A stretch of DNA of 64,000 nucleotides, taken from assembly GCA_963668585.1 (NCBI GenBank), contig OY764869.1:310001-374000 (forward strand), given 5' to 3'. The DNA comes from Bin87 sp963668585 (GTDB lineage Bacteria > Chloroflexota > Dehalococcoidia > Lucifugimonadales > UBA3495). A model generated the notes under the pieces. That model did not search any database. It was not told the DNA's origin and was given only the letters and a program-made list of their open reading frames with translations. A program made the position numbers and the translations under genes. Position 1 is the stretch's first letter; each line of letters begins with the position of its first letter. Shown one piece after another: positions 7,897-15,819 of this stretch.

Positions 7897-8934
7897 TTAC
7901 AACGGCAGGTAAACGGCCTGGCCCGTCATGACGCTGCGGCCGACCGCCTCGGTCCACTCCATGTAGTGGACTCCGGTTTCGAAGGCGACCATGTCCACGG
8001 TCTCCGTGCCGCGTATGGCGTTGCTGAACTGTTCTTCGACGCGGTACCTGGCCTGGGTCTCCGGTGGATTGGGAACCTCGGTCAACTCCGAATCGCCGCG
8101 CTTGCCGGCCCACACCCGTCGCTGGGAGTCCACGTGTATGGTGCCGTCCGTCCCGAACATCCAGATGTGATTGCCGCCGTTCAGGCCGGAGGTGGCGCTC
8201 ATCTGCATATGAACCTGGGCCCCGTTGGCCAACTCATAGAGTATGTCGATGTGGTCGGGGATGCTGACCGACGCCAGATGCCCGGTGTCGTCCCTCCGGT
8301 AGGGCACGTTGACCTTGCCCATGGCCATGACGCGGGCGCCTCGCCCCAACCAGCGCATCATCGACTCGTAGGATGCGCCGATGTTGAGGGTGTTGTAGCC
8401 GCTGAGGGCGCGGTCGTGTCGCCAGTGCAACTGGCCTTCCAAATCGGCGAAGTTGTTCTGCAGGGAGGTGAAATCCACCGACAGCAGTTCGCCCAGGTGT
8501 CCGTCGTCGATCAACCGCTTGATGACGTTGTCGATGGTGTAACTGGTGGAGGTTGGAGTGAGTTGACAGACCAGGTGCGGGTGGGCCCGGGAAGCGGCCA
8601 GCATATCGCGGGCCTCGGCCGCGTCATTCGCCATCCGCGCCTCGGTCAGCACGTGTTTGCCAGCCTCCAGCGCCGCCAGGGTCATGGTGCGGTGCATATA
8701 GGGCCAGGTGCCGATGCAGACGGCGTTGATCTCGTCGTCTTCCAGCACCTCGCGCCAGTGCCCGTACACCTTGGGGATATTGAACTGGTCGGCCACCACC
8801 CGGCCGGATTGCACGGTGCGGTTGGCGACGGCCACGATTTCACAGTCGTCCACTCCCTGGAATCCGGGAATGTGCCGGTTGCGGACGTTGCCGCCGGCGC
8901 CGATTAGACCCACTCTGATCGGTTCTTCTGCCAT
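7897..8934 (-). CDS. Gfo/Idh/MocA family NAD(P)-dependent oxidoreductase
   Basis: A 345-residue oxidoreductase. The start at 8934 is chosen because GAGGAG precedes it and the Rossmann domain begins right there (VGLIGAGGNVRNRHIPGF); the longer open frame upstream has no support. The nucleotide-binding motif is G-x-G-G at residues 12-15. The second segment (VCIGTWPYMHRTMTLAALEAGKHVLTEA) matches the family pattern around the E-K-P motif, here with T-E-A in place of the usual E-K-P, so the catalytic lysine is not in its normal place. Members oxidise or reduce sugars, inositols and other polyols. It is divergent from the VOC gene at 9138. Confidence 0.85.
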   Translation of the reverse strand: MAEEPIRVGLIGAGGNVRNRHIPGFQGVDDCEIVAVANRTVQSGRVVADQFNIPKVYGHWREVLEDDEINAVCIGTWPYMHRTMTLAALEAGKHVLTEARMANDAAEARDMLAASRAHPHLVCQLTPTSTSYTIDNVIKRLIDDGHLGELLSVDFTSLQNNFADLEGQLHWRHDRALSGYNTLNIGASYESMMRWLGRGARVMAMGKVNVPYRRDDTGHLASVSIPDHIDILYELANGAQVHMQMSATSGLNGGNHIWMFGTDGTIHVDSQRRVWAGKRGDSELTEVPNPPETQARYRVEEQFSNAIRGTETVDMVAFETGVHYMEWTEAVGRSVMTGQAVYLPL

Positions 8935-8983
8935 TGCTTGACTCCTCGGTTGCTGTTCAGGTGTCGCGTTGTTTGCGGAGGTC

Positions 8984-8989
8984 AGTATA
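8984..8989 (-). promoter_or_regulatory. -10 element of the divergent promoter region
   Basis: On the minus strand this reads TATACT, about 50 bases before the oxidoreductase start at 8934. A convincing -35 box is not visible. Confidence 0.35.
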
Positions 8990-9061
8990 TAACCGCGCCG
9001 GGCGCGCGGAGCGTTGCCAGGGTGGTGGTCAGTTCCGGTATGCGTGACGGTGCGTGCGTAG

Positions 9062-9070
9062 TGATATACT
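9062..9070 (+). promoter_or_regulatory. extended -10 promoter element
   Basis: TGATATACT, an extended -10 box (TG-n-TATACT), lies about 70 bases before the VOC gene at 9138. A weak GTGACG (9044-9049) is at 15 bases spacing. Confidence 0.45.
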
Positions 9071-9137
9071 CGCGCCAACAGCGTATTGGTGAAGAAATCA
9101 GTTGCAGATTTGCAAACCAAAAGCGAAAAGAGGTGCC

Positions 9138-9596
9138 ATGATGTCAAGAGTTACCATGATTCAGCACATCAACATCCAGATCAGCGACAAGGAACGAAGC
9201 CGCGAGTGGTATGAAAAAGTGCTGGGCGCAGAGTTCCTGGACCGCGGGCCGGAACTCAACCAGCGGCAACTGCAACTGCGCATCGGCAACGGAGAAATCC
9301 ACAGTACCTTCACACCGACCCCCAACCCGTCGGGCCACTTCGCCCTGGAAATTGCCGACTGGGATGAGATGATCGCAAATCTGGACGCTCAGGGTGTCGA
9401 TTACACACCGCCCTCAATCCGTGAGTATGCCGACGTCCATTCCACCTACATCAAGGACCCCGACGGCAACATGATCGAACTGGTGCAGCACCCGATGGGT
9501 CTGCGTGATTCCAGGGGCAAGACCGTCGACATTGCACACGACCCCGACGGCATGGTGTGGGCCCGGTGGCCGGGCTACGGGCCGGCCACCGGATGA
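9138..9596 (+). CDS. VOC family protein (glyoxalase/dioxygenase fold)
   Basis: A 152-residue single-domain VOC protein. The start at the first of two adjacent ATGs follows AGAGGTG. It opens with IQHINIQISDKERSREWYEKVLG (metal histidine in QHINIQ), has a mid-protein HFALEIADWDEM strand with a second histidine, and closes with TYIKDPDGNMIELVQHP, whose glutamate completes the metal site. The metal-ligand pattern is intact. The lactonase-like propeller starts 50 bases downstream on the same strand, so the two may be co-transcribed with the BNR propeller after it. Confidence 0.85.
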   Translation: MMSRVTMIQHINIQISDKERSREWYEKVLGAEFLDRGPELNQRQLQLRIGNGEIHSTFTPTPNPSGHFALEIADWDEMIANLDAQGVDYTPPSIREYADVHSTYIKDPDGNMIELVQHPMGLRDSRGKTVDIAHDPDGMVWARWPGYGPATG

Positions 9597-9645
9597 GTCT
9601 GTCCACGATCCTTGATGCCCGCACTCTGACCGCGTGGAGGAAACA

Positions 9646-10671
9646 ATGCCTTACTACATGTACGTAGCCGTCCAGGGAGACAACAAAATCTCGGCGTTCA
9701 CCATCGACCCCGAGAGCGGCGGGTTGACGCTGCAGCATGAAGTGCCAGTCGATGGCGGGCCGTTCACCATGGCGGTCAGCCCTGACCGTCGGTTCCTGTA
9801 CGTGGGATGCCGTGAGATCACCCAGTTGGTCAGCTTCGAAATTGACCAGGCCAGCGGAGGGTTGACGCAGAACGGGTCGGTCGCGCTGGACGCCTGGCCG
9901 GTGTACGTTGCCACCGACCGGAAGGGCGGATTCGTGCTGTCGTCCTACTACCAGGGAGCGCGGGTGGCGGTGCATCCCATCGGCGGCGACGGGTCGGTGG
10001 GCGGCGATCCCGTGGTGTCGCTGGAGACGGCCACCGGCGCCCATGCCATGCAGACCGACCCGACCAACGCCTACGCTTTCGTGCCGCACATCGCCGGCAA
10101 CGGCCCCAACTCGATCTGGCAATTCCGGTTCGACGAGAACACCGGGCAGATCACGCCCAACTCGCCGGCGACGGTGGACCCGGAGGAGTTCCTGGGGCCG
10201 CGCCACTTCTGCTTCCACCCATCGCTGGACGTTCTCTACTTCTCCAACGAGCAGGGGTGCAGCGTGAGCGCGTACAACCTGGACACCGCCAACGGAACCC
10301 TCTCGCTGTTGCAGACCGTCACAACCCTGCCGCCGGAAGGATTCGAGGAGCGTAACACCTGCTCCCAAATCCAGATCACAGCGTCGGGCCGGTTCCTGTA
10401 CGCGCCCAACCGGGGACACGACAGCATCGCCTGCTACACGGTTGACCCAACCACGGGAGCGCTGTCGTCCAACGGCATCGTGCCGTCCGAGCCACGGCCC
10501 AACGCCCTTTGCATGGACCTGCAGGACCGGTTCATCTACTCCGCCGGCCAGGATTCGGGGCAGATGGCGATATTCGGCGTGGACGGGGACTCGGGCGAGT
10601 TGACCCGACTGGCGACGCATCCGCTGGGCGAAGGCCCGGGCTGGATTTCCATCACCGAGTTGCCGGGGTAA
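9646..10671 (+). CDS. lactonase family seven-bladed beta-propeller
   Basis: A 341-residue protein of the 6-phosphogluconolactonase/3-carboxymuconate-cyclase-like propeller family. Repeats follow the pattern GGLTLQHEV, GGLTQNGSV, GTLSLLQTV, GALSSNGIV and GELTRLATH, each preceded by a DP-x-S/T-G turn, which is typical. The segment GPRHFCFHPSLDVLYFSNEQ is the conserved central part of the family. I chose the ATG at 9646, just after GGAGGAA, over the in-frame GTG at 9634. No signal peptide is seen, so it is probably cytoplasmic. A remnant of a second copy of its 3' end lies at 11729-11821. Confidence 0.8.
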   Translation: MPYYMYVAVQGDNKISAFTIDPESGGLTLQHEVPVDGGPFTMAVSPDRRFLYVGCREITQLVSFEIDQASGGLTQNGSVALDAWPVYVATDRKGGFVLSSYYQGARVAVHPIGGDGSVGGDPVVSLETATGAHAMQTDPTNAYAFVPHIAGNGPNSIWQFRFDENTGQITPNSPATVDPEEFLGPRHFCFHPSLDVLYFSNEQGCSVSAYNLDTANGTLSLLQTVTTLPPEGFEERNTCSQIQITASGRFLYAPNRGHDSIACYTVDPTTGALSSNGIVPSEPRPNALCMDLQDRFIYSAGQDSGQMAIFGVDGDSGELTRLATHPLGEGPGWISITELPG

Positions 10672-10737
10672 TTTCTCATCATCCGGCGACTCAACAACGA
10701 TCAGACGCGACAACGTTCAAGTGAGGTGACGGTTGCC

Positions 10738-11709
10738 ATGAGCAAGGATTACAGCATCTGCGTCGGCGCCACCGGTTTCGGCGGCGGAGTTTGGCACAGC
10801 CCCAACGCCGGGGAAAGCTGGAGCCGGGTCAGGGATCCCTTCCCGCTGGCCAGCCAGGTCAGGGCAATGGCGGTGTATCCCGACGACCCCAGCCGGATCC
10901 TGGCGGGAGCCGACAACGGCATCTACCGCAGCGAGGACAAGGGGGCCACGTGGGAAAAGCTCTGGTCGCCCATGGACGGCGTGCCAATCTGGTCCATCGC
11001 CATAGACCCGGAGGACACCCAAACCATCTTCGTTGGAATCAAGCCGGCCGCGCTGTTCCGGTCGCGCGACGGCGGCCAGAGTTGGACCAAATTGTCCGTC
11101 CAGATGGCGCAGGAATGTCACATCGGCCCCCCGATGGTCACCATGCTGATGGTGGACCCGAAGGATCACCGCACGGTTTGGGCCGGAGTCGAGGTGGACG
11201 GCGTTTACCGCAGCCTGGACGGCGGCGACACCTGGACCCACGTTGAGGGCGGCGTGCACCCCGACATCCACGGCATGGCCATCAGTCCGGGCGAGCCCAA
11301 CCGTGTGCTCGCCAGCACTCCCGGCGAAATCTACTCCACCACCGACATGGGGGAAAGCTGGCAGTCCGTGGTCACCACCGACCGGTTCGTTCTCCCCTAC
11401 AGTCGCGGGATTGCGATCAAGCCCGACGACCCCAACGTGATCTTCTCCGCGGTTGGAGATACGGCTATCGGCGGCGCTGGCGCAATCCATCGTTCCCTGG
11501 ACGCAGGGCAGACCTGGGAAAGGCGACCCCTGCCGGTGGAGCCCAATTCCAACATCTGGGCGTTCGCCACCCACCCCGCTGATCCCGATGTTGTGCTGGC
11601 TTCCAGCCTCATGGGCGAGTTGTATTCCAGCGATGACGCGGGAGACTCGTGGGTCAAGGTGGATCGTGAATTCACCGAAGTGGGGGCCATGGTTTGGGTA
11701 CCCAACTGA
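10738..11709 (+). CDS. BNR/sortilin-type beta-propeller protein
   Basis: A 323-residue propeller built from BNR (Asp-box) repeats: SPNAGESWSRV, SEDKGATWEKL, SRDGGQSWTKL, SLDGGDTWTHV, TTDMGESWQSV, SLDAGQTWERR and SSDDAGDSWVKV. This is the S-x-D-x-G-x-T/S-W signature of sialidase-like and VPS10/sortilin-like propellers. The catalytic residues of sialidases cannot be recognised, so the function is open; related proteins are often annotated as glycosyl hydrolases without proof. The ATG at 10738 is preferred (GAGGTG upstream) over the GTG at 10726. No signal peptide is seen. Confidence 0.8.
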   Translation: MSKDYSICVGATGFGGGVWHSPNAGESWSRVRDPFPLASQVRAMAVYPDDPSRILAGADNGIYRSEDKGATWEKLWSPMDGVPIWSIAIDPEDTQTIFVGIKPAALFRSRDGGQSWTKLSVQMAQECHIGPPMVTMLMVDPKDHRTVWAGVEVDGVYRSLDGGDTWTHVEGGVHPDIHGMAISPGEPNRVLASTPGEIYSTTDMGESWQSVVTTDRFVLPYSRGIAIKPDDPNVIFSAVGDTAIGGAGAIHRSLDAGQTWERRPLPVEPNSNIWAFATHPADPDVVLASSLMGELYSSDDAGDSWVKVDREFTEVGAMVWVPN

Positions 11710-11728
11710 TCAATAAACTAGCCCCGAC

Positions 11729-11821
11729 GATAAAGGGGATTGCGGCGAGTTGACTCGTCTGGCATCCGACCCGCCGGGCGATGGCCCGGGCTGGATTTCC
11801 ATCACGGAACTGCCCGGATAG
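11729..11821 (+). pseudogene. remnant of a second lactonase gene (C-terminus only)
   Basis: In one frame this stretch encodes K-G-D-C followed by GELTRLASDPPGDGPGWISI and then TELPG-stop. The last 25 codons match the C-terminus of the lactonase ending at 10671 at 21 of 25 residues, including the stop position. No start codon or remainder of the gene is present between the BNR gene stop at 11709 and this tail. It therefore looks like the left-over end of a duplicated lactonase (or lactonase-BNR) unit that has otherwise been deleted. Confidence 0.85.
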
Positions 11822-11838
11822 CGCCCGGGGCGGTTGGG

Positions 11839-12690
11839 CTATCCCCCGACAAAGCGGTCGCCGAAGGTCGAGGCCAGGTGGGTGTCTCCGCCGGTAACCA
11901 CAAGCCGGCGGGCGCCAACCGCCGCGTCCGGTGTCAGCCGGCCGTACATCACCAGGACGCAGGTTTCGCCGTCGCACCGGAAGCCCACGTGGGCATGCGC
12001 TGTCGGTTCCCCAACGGGATGCTCAACGATTTGTGCCGGGTCGTCGCTGAGGATCAGGTCCAGCGTCCGGCGATGTGAGTCGGCGATCTGGAACCGGTAG
12101 CGCAGGGGACGGCCGGCCAGCAGGGGATCAGGACGAAAGGCGCGGCGGGCGGCCCGGTCCACCGTGTCCAGCAGGGCGGCGACGCTTCCGTCCGACAGGT
12201 GGTAGTCGTCCTCCAGCCGGGAGCGAATATCCCAACCGTGCATGGTCAACTCGGCGATCCGCTGGGTCAGCAGGGTTCGCACTGACATCGGCCCCGCCGG
12301 CCAGTACACCAGGTTATCCCATTGCTCGGCCTGCACCTGGCGGAACAACTCCACCGTTTCGTTGATGCGGTCGGTGAAATCGTCCAGCAGACCACCGCCC
12401 AGCCGCTGGCTGGCGTCCACGGCCCGTTGGTAGATGCTGCGGGCGAACGTGTCCTCGTCGTGCTGCGCCGGATCCGGTGATCCTTCGGGCGGCGAGTGGA
12501 TGCCGTCCAGTCCGCGCAGCAGGCGGTTTGACAGATCAACGCTGGTGAGGTGGCCGATCACGTCGGCGACTGACCACCCCTCGCACGCGCTGGGCGTGCG
12601 CCAGGCATCTTCGGACAGGGGTTGGAGAAAATCGAGGAGTTGTCGGGCTTCGCGTTCCAGCAGGTCGATGCCGTCGGAAGTAGTGGTCAT
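11839..12690 (-). CDS. maleylpyruvate isomerase family (mycothiol/DinB-like) protein
   Basis: A 283-residue protein. The N-terminal half starts with a four-helix DinB-like domain: LLEREARQLLDFLQPLSEDAW, then CEGWSVADVIGHLTSVD, whose W-S-V-x-D-V-x-x-H pattern supplies the first metal histidine of the maleylpyruvate-isomerase N-domain. A second metal-site histidine fits LTQRIAELTMHGWDIRSRL. The C-terminal 100 residues form the usual small MDMPI C-like domain. Mycothiol-dependent enzymes of this type convert maleylpyruvate, the product of gentisate dioxygenase, to fumarylpyruvate. Many family members have other thiol-transfer roles, and whether this organism makes mycothiol is unknown. A GGAGGA ribosome binding site precedes the ATG. 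Confidence 0.75.
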   Translation of the reverse strand: MTTTSDGIDLLEREARQLLDFLQPLSEDAWRTPSACEGWSVADVIGHLTSVDLSNRLLRGLDGIHSPPEGSPDPAQHDEDTFARSIYQRAVDASQRLGGGLLDDFTDRINETVELFRQVQAEQWDNLVYWPAGPMSVRTLLTQRIAELTMHGWDIRSRLEDDYHLSDGSVAALLDTVDRAARRAFRPDPLLAGRPLRYRFQIADSHRRTLDLILSDDPAQIVEHPVGEPTAHAHVGFRCDGETCVLVMYGRLTPDAAVGARRLVVTGGDTHLASTFGDRFVGG

Positions 12691-13103
12691 GGGATCCTCC
12701 CGGGATGTGTATCGTCAACGCCTGTGAGATTGCCACGTCGGTGGCCTGGGCGCAATGTTGGTGGGAAATGCAGTCTCGGGCGAATATCGGTTCAGAGTTG
12801 ACCTTTCTGTCAGACAGCAAAACCGTCATGCCGCGCAAGCCGGTATCCAGACTTTCCGGGTTTCTGCCTCCGCAGGAACGGCGGCTTCGCGCTCCAGATG
12901 ACCGTGAAGCCTGAAGAATTGCCCAGGCGGATAACCGCCCCAACCCACTGGACGGGTGGGGTACAATGCGCGAATAACCTTCATGTAAACCACGGGTAGC
13001 GACGGCAACCGCGCGTACGCCGGGCCATGTTCGCCAATGGCCCTTCCGCCCGGGCAGCCCACCCGCGTTGCCGACAGGTTTCGGATTCAGCAGGAGATGC
13101 CAT
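12691..13103. other. 413-base intergenic region
   Basis: No convincing gene. It holds the dispersed repeat copy at 12789-12850 and a possible -10 box, TACAAT at 12962-12967, which would serve the MFS gene at 13104 with a leader of about 130 bases. Confidence 0.5.
12789..12850. repeat. dispersed intergenic repeat, copy 2
   Basis: It shares GGTTC and AAAACCGTCATGCCG with 5631-5693 and continues into CGCGCAAGCCGGTATCCAG, a form of the common palindromic intergenic repeat with GGTATCCAG at its end. A shorter relative (AAACCGTCATCCCGGCG) is at about 38955-38971. Confidence 0.5.
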
Positions 13104-14510
13104 ATGTCCACGGCGCCGGAACCGCAACCCAACTTCTTCGCGCAGAGGGCGCACCGGTTCCTGGCAGCGCTGGTATTCCGGGATTTTCGGTACATGGCCT
13201 TCGCCACGCTGTGCAGCAGCAGCGGCGCCTGGGCGCTTATCGTCGCTCGCGGCGCGTGGGTGTACAGCATCCCCGAACTGCAGGGAACCCAGGGCTTGTG
13301 GGTGGGTCTGATCACCTTCGCGGCCATGTCGCCGCGTTTCTTTGCGACCCCGTTCATCGGCTATCTGGCCGACAAAATGACCCGCAAAACCCTGCTGCAG
13401 CGGGTGTACATGCTGCAGATTGCGCAGGCTTCCGTCATGGCCATCCTGGTGATGACGGGCGTGAGCAATCCGTGGTACGTGGTGATCCTGGCGGTGATTA
13501 ACGGAACGCTGCGCTCCACGCAGATGACCGCTGCCCAGTCGCTGACGCCCAACCTGGTGGACCGTGAGCGTCTGCCCAACGCCGTTGCTCTCAACCAGGC
13601 CATGCAGCAGGGGTCCCGCGCCATCGGGCCCGCCATCCTGCTGGGGATTTCGCTCACGGTGGGCAGCAGCGCGATTTTCGGGTCCGACGGATTCGCGTTC
13701 TCCCTCCAGGACGTGGTGGTGACCCTGGGCACGTCGGCGATAGTGTTCTGGGCGTGCGCGGCCTTCTACCTGGTCGCGCTGGTGGCAGCCCTCAGCATCA
13801 GGACGGTATCGACCGGGGTGATCAACCGCAATCGCGGCTTCTGGGCCAACGCCGCCGCCGGGTTCGCCTACGCGTACACCACGCCGCTGATATTCGGCAT
13901 CCTGCTGATGGCGGTGGCCCACTGCGTGCTGGTGATGTCCTTCGAGTCCATGCTGCCGCCCCTGGCCCTGGAAAAACTCTCGGCCGACGGCGTGACGTTC
14001 AACCCGAACGACGTTTACGCCCTGATGGCGGCCCTGGGCATTGGCGCGCTGTTCTCGTCGATATTCGTCGGGGGCATCATCAACCACCTGACGCGCGGCA
14101 AGGTGTTCCTGCTGCTGGGTTTCACCAGCAGCCTCACGCCCATCGGAATGGGCCTGTCATCCCAAACCGGCATCTCCGTGATTGCCGCCGTTCTGATGGG
14201 CCTGGGCACTTCGGGTTTCATGACCATCACCCACACCGTGATCCAGACGGTGACGCCGGACGAAATTCGCGGCCGGGTCTCCTCCGCGTACTCGATGCAC
14301 ATCGGGGGCAGCATGGCCTTCGCCAACCTGTTGTACGGGCGATTGGCCGACTTCTGGCCGGCGGGCAATGTGATGGCGGTGGCGGGCGCCGCGTTCACCC
14401 TGGTGGTGGTCGGCACCGTGGTCGGCAGCGGCTTCTGGCGGGACATCTACTTCCGGGGCACGGCCCGCCCCGTGCTGCCCGCCGCCAACCCCGCCGGCGG
14501 CAACGATTAA
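13104..14510 (+). CDS. MFS transporter (EntS/MFS_3-like exporter)
   Basis: A 468-residue polytopic membrane protein of the major facilitator superfamily, resembling the MFS_3 group with EntS-type drug/siderophore exporters. It begins ALVFRDFRYMAFATLCSSSGAW, typical of this group, and has the loop 2-3 motif GYLADKMTRKTLLQR (motif A). The N-x-x-x-Q string NAVALNQAMQQGSRAIGPA lies in the helix 4-5 area. About 12 membrane segments are visible, with a cytoplasmic middle loop near residue 250. The ATG at 13104 has AGGAG upstream; the frame is open 36 bases before it. Substrate unknown. Confidence 0.85.
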   Translation: MSTAPEPQPNFFAQRAHRFLAALVFRDFRYMAFATLCSSSGAWALIVARGAWVYSIPELQGTQGLWVGLITFAAMSPRFFATPFIGYLADKMTRKTLLQRVYMLQIAQASVMAILVMTGVSNPWYVVILAVINGTLRSTQMTAAQSLTPNLVDRERLPNAVALNQAMQQGSRAIGPAILLGISLTVGSSAIFGSDGFAFSLQDVVVTLGTSAIVFWACAAFYLVALVAALSIRTVSTGVINRNRGFWANAAAGFAYAYTTPLIFGILLMAVAHCVLVMSFESMLPPLALEKLSADGVTFNPNDVYALMAALGIGALFSSIFVGGIINHLTRGKVFLLLGFTSSLTPIGMGLSSQTGISVIAAVLMGLGTSGFMTITHTVIQTVTPDEIRGRVSSAYSMHIGGSMAFANLLYGRLADFWPAGNVMAVAGAAFTLVVVGTVVGSGFWRDIYFRGTARPVLPAANPAGGND

Positions 14511-14520
14511 TCGAGGGCTC

Positions 14521-14556
14521 GCGATGGCATTATTCCTCGCGACGGCATTATTCCTG
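14521..14556 (+). repeat. 18-bp imperfect tandem duplication
   Basis: Two 18-base units, GCGATGGCATTATTCCTC (14521-14538) and GCGACGGCATTATTCCTG (14539-14556), match at 16 of 18 positions just after the MFS stop codon. The second unit includes the stop codon of the small minus-strand gene at 14548. The unit length equals that of the unrelated tandem repeat at 4456. Confidence 0.7.
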
Positions 14557-14796
14557 CGGTATCAATCCGGCTGCAACCAGCGCGTCCCGCAGCGCGTCGC
14601 CGGATATGGCGTGGCGGGCGGTCCATCCGGTGCCCGGGTTCCCTGCCGTCCCGCGTGTCCAGACGATGAGGACGCCACCGTCCTCGTTCATGTCGTCGGA
14701 GACGGTGGAATGTTCAATTTGAGATTTGGACACCATGCCCCATTCCTCGGTGGAGAACATGTGCCGGTTGTTGCTGGTGGGCGCGGGTTCGGGCAT
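14548..14796 (-). CDS. small hypothetical protein
   Basis: An 82-residue protein starting at the ATG at 14796, which has AGGAGA about 7 bases upstream. The sequence begins MPEPAPTSNNRHMFSTEEWG, contains VLIVWTRGTAGNPGTGWTAR and ends in a helix DALRDALVAAGLIPQE. I do not recognise it. It follows the DUF1932 dehydrogenase gene on the same strand by 35 bases, so it is probably co-transcribed. The good ribosome binding site is the main reason to accept it. Confidence 0.6.
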   Translation of the reverse strand: MPEPAPTSNNRHMFSTEEWGMVSKSQIEHSTVSDDMNEDGGVLIVWTRGTAGNPGTGWTARHAISGDALRDALVAAGLIPQE

Positions 14797-14831
14797 CGGG
14801 CGTCTCCTGTTCAAAGCTCACGTTTTCGGAG

Positions 14832-15734
14832 TTAGCGGGTTTCGTCAGCATCCTGGGGCTGCACATGCTGGGCAAGTTGGCGGATGGTATCGGTGAAAGT
14901 GCGGTCGCGGTCCCTGGACTCCGGCGACTCTTCACCCAGGGGAGTGTCGCCGATGAACCGGTACATTTCCGCAACGCCCTCGAAGAGGCGGGGCGTCATG
15001 CCCAGGTGCGCGAAGGTGTCGCGGATTTCCTCCATCTCGCTGACCCAACGGCGCGAGCGCGGCGGCACGGTGGGGATGGTGCGTTCCATCCGTTGCAGGA
15101 CGGCCTGCTGACCTCCCTGGAACTCTGCCAGCAGGGGTTCGGTCAACCCCATCAACTCGGCGGCCATGAGCAACTCGGTGTACAGCGCCCATGAGCCCTT
15201 GGTCATTGCGGCGTAGCACATCTTGATACCGGAGGCCTGCCCAACTTCGCCGTCCAGTTTCAGCACGGTCAGCCCGAAATCGTTCAGTTGCTCAAACTGG
15301 GATGACTGGGCGCCGGAGGCGTAGAAATGGGGACTGTAACCCGGACGCGGCGGGCCGCCGATGATGGACACGTCCACGAACCGCCCGCCGGCGTCGGTGA
15401 TGACCGGCTCCAGTTCCCGCGCCAACTGCGGGGCGATGGCGTTGCACTCCGCGAACAGGGTGTCAGCGCCCGTGACCGTCAGCGCGTCGGCGATCCTCCG
15501 GCAGAGGCCGGGCACCGCTTCCGAAACGGTCATGGACATTATCAGGTCAGCCCGCTCGACCAGTTCCTCCATGGTGGGAACGTCGCGGATGCCGGCCTGC
15601 TCGGCCAACGCTCGTGTCCGGTCGCTGCGGCCGGCCAGGCAGGTGATGACGTCCAGTTCGTTTTCCCGAAGGCGTTGCCCAACAGCATGGCCCATGTCGC
15701 CGGGGCTCAATATCGCTACGGTGCCAATGTTCAT
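14832..15734 (-). CDS. NAD(P)-dependent dehydrogenase with DUF1932 C-terminal domain
   Basis: A 300-residue protein of the 6-phosphogluconate/3-hydroxyisobutyrate dehydrogenase superfamily. The N-terminal nucleotide-binding domain begins IGTVAILSPGDMGHAVGQRL, with S-P-G-D-M-G in place of the usual G-x-G-x-M-G. A conserved segment FVDVSIIGGPPRPG (middle) corresponds to the substrate-binding D-x-x-x-x-G-G. The motif GEVGQASGIKMCYAAMTKGSWAL holds the expected catalytic lysine. The all-helical C-terminus matches the DUF1932 type. Such enzymes reduce or oxidise small beta-hydroxy acids; the substrate is unknown. Confidence 0.8.
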   Translation of the reverse strand: MNIGTVAILSPGDMGHAVGQRLRENELDVITCLAGRSDRTRALAEQAGIRDVPTMEELVERADLIMSMTVSEAVPGLCRRIADALTVTGADTLFAECNAIAPQLARELEPVITDAGGRFVDVSIIGGPPRPGYSPHFYASGAQSSQFEQLNDFGLTVLKLDGEVGQASGIKMCYAAMTKGSWALYTELLMAAELMGLTEPLLAEFQGGQQAVLQRMERTIPTVPPRSRRWVSEMEEIRDTFAHLGMTPRLFEGVAEMYRFIGDTPLGEESPESRDRDRTFTDTIRQLAQHVQPQDADETR

Positions 15735-15819
15735 GTATTGCTGCTCTCGGTTTGGTATTGGAGTTCGGAAACTATAACATGGGGCTCATGGCTGCAAATC
15801 TCGCCAGGAGCGCCCCGCG

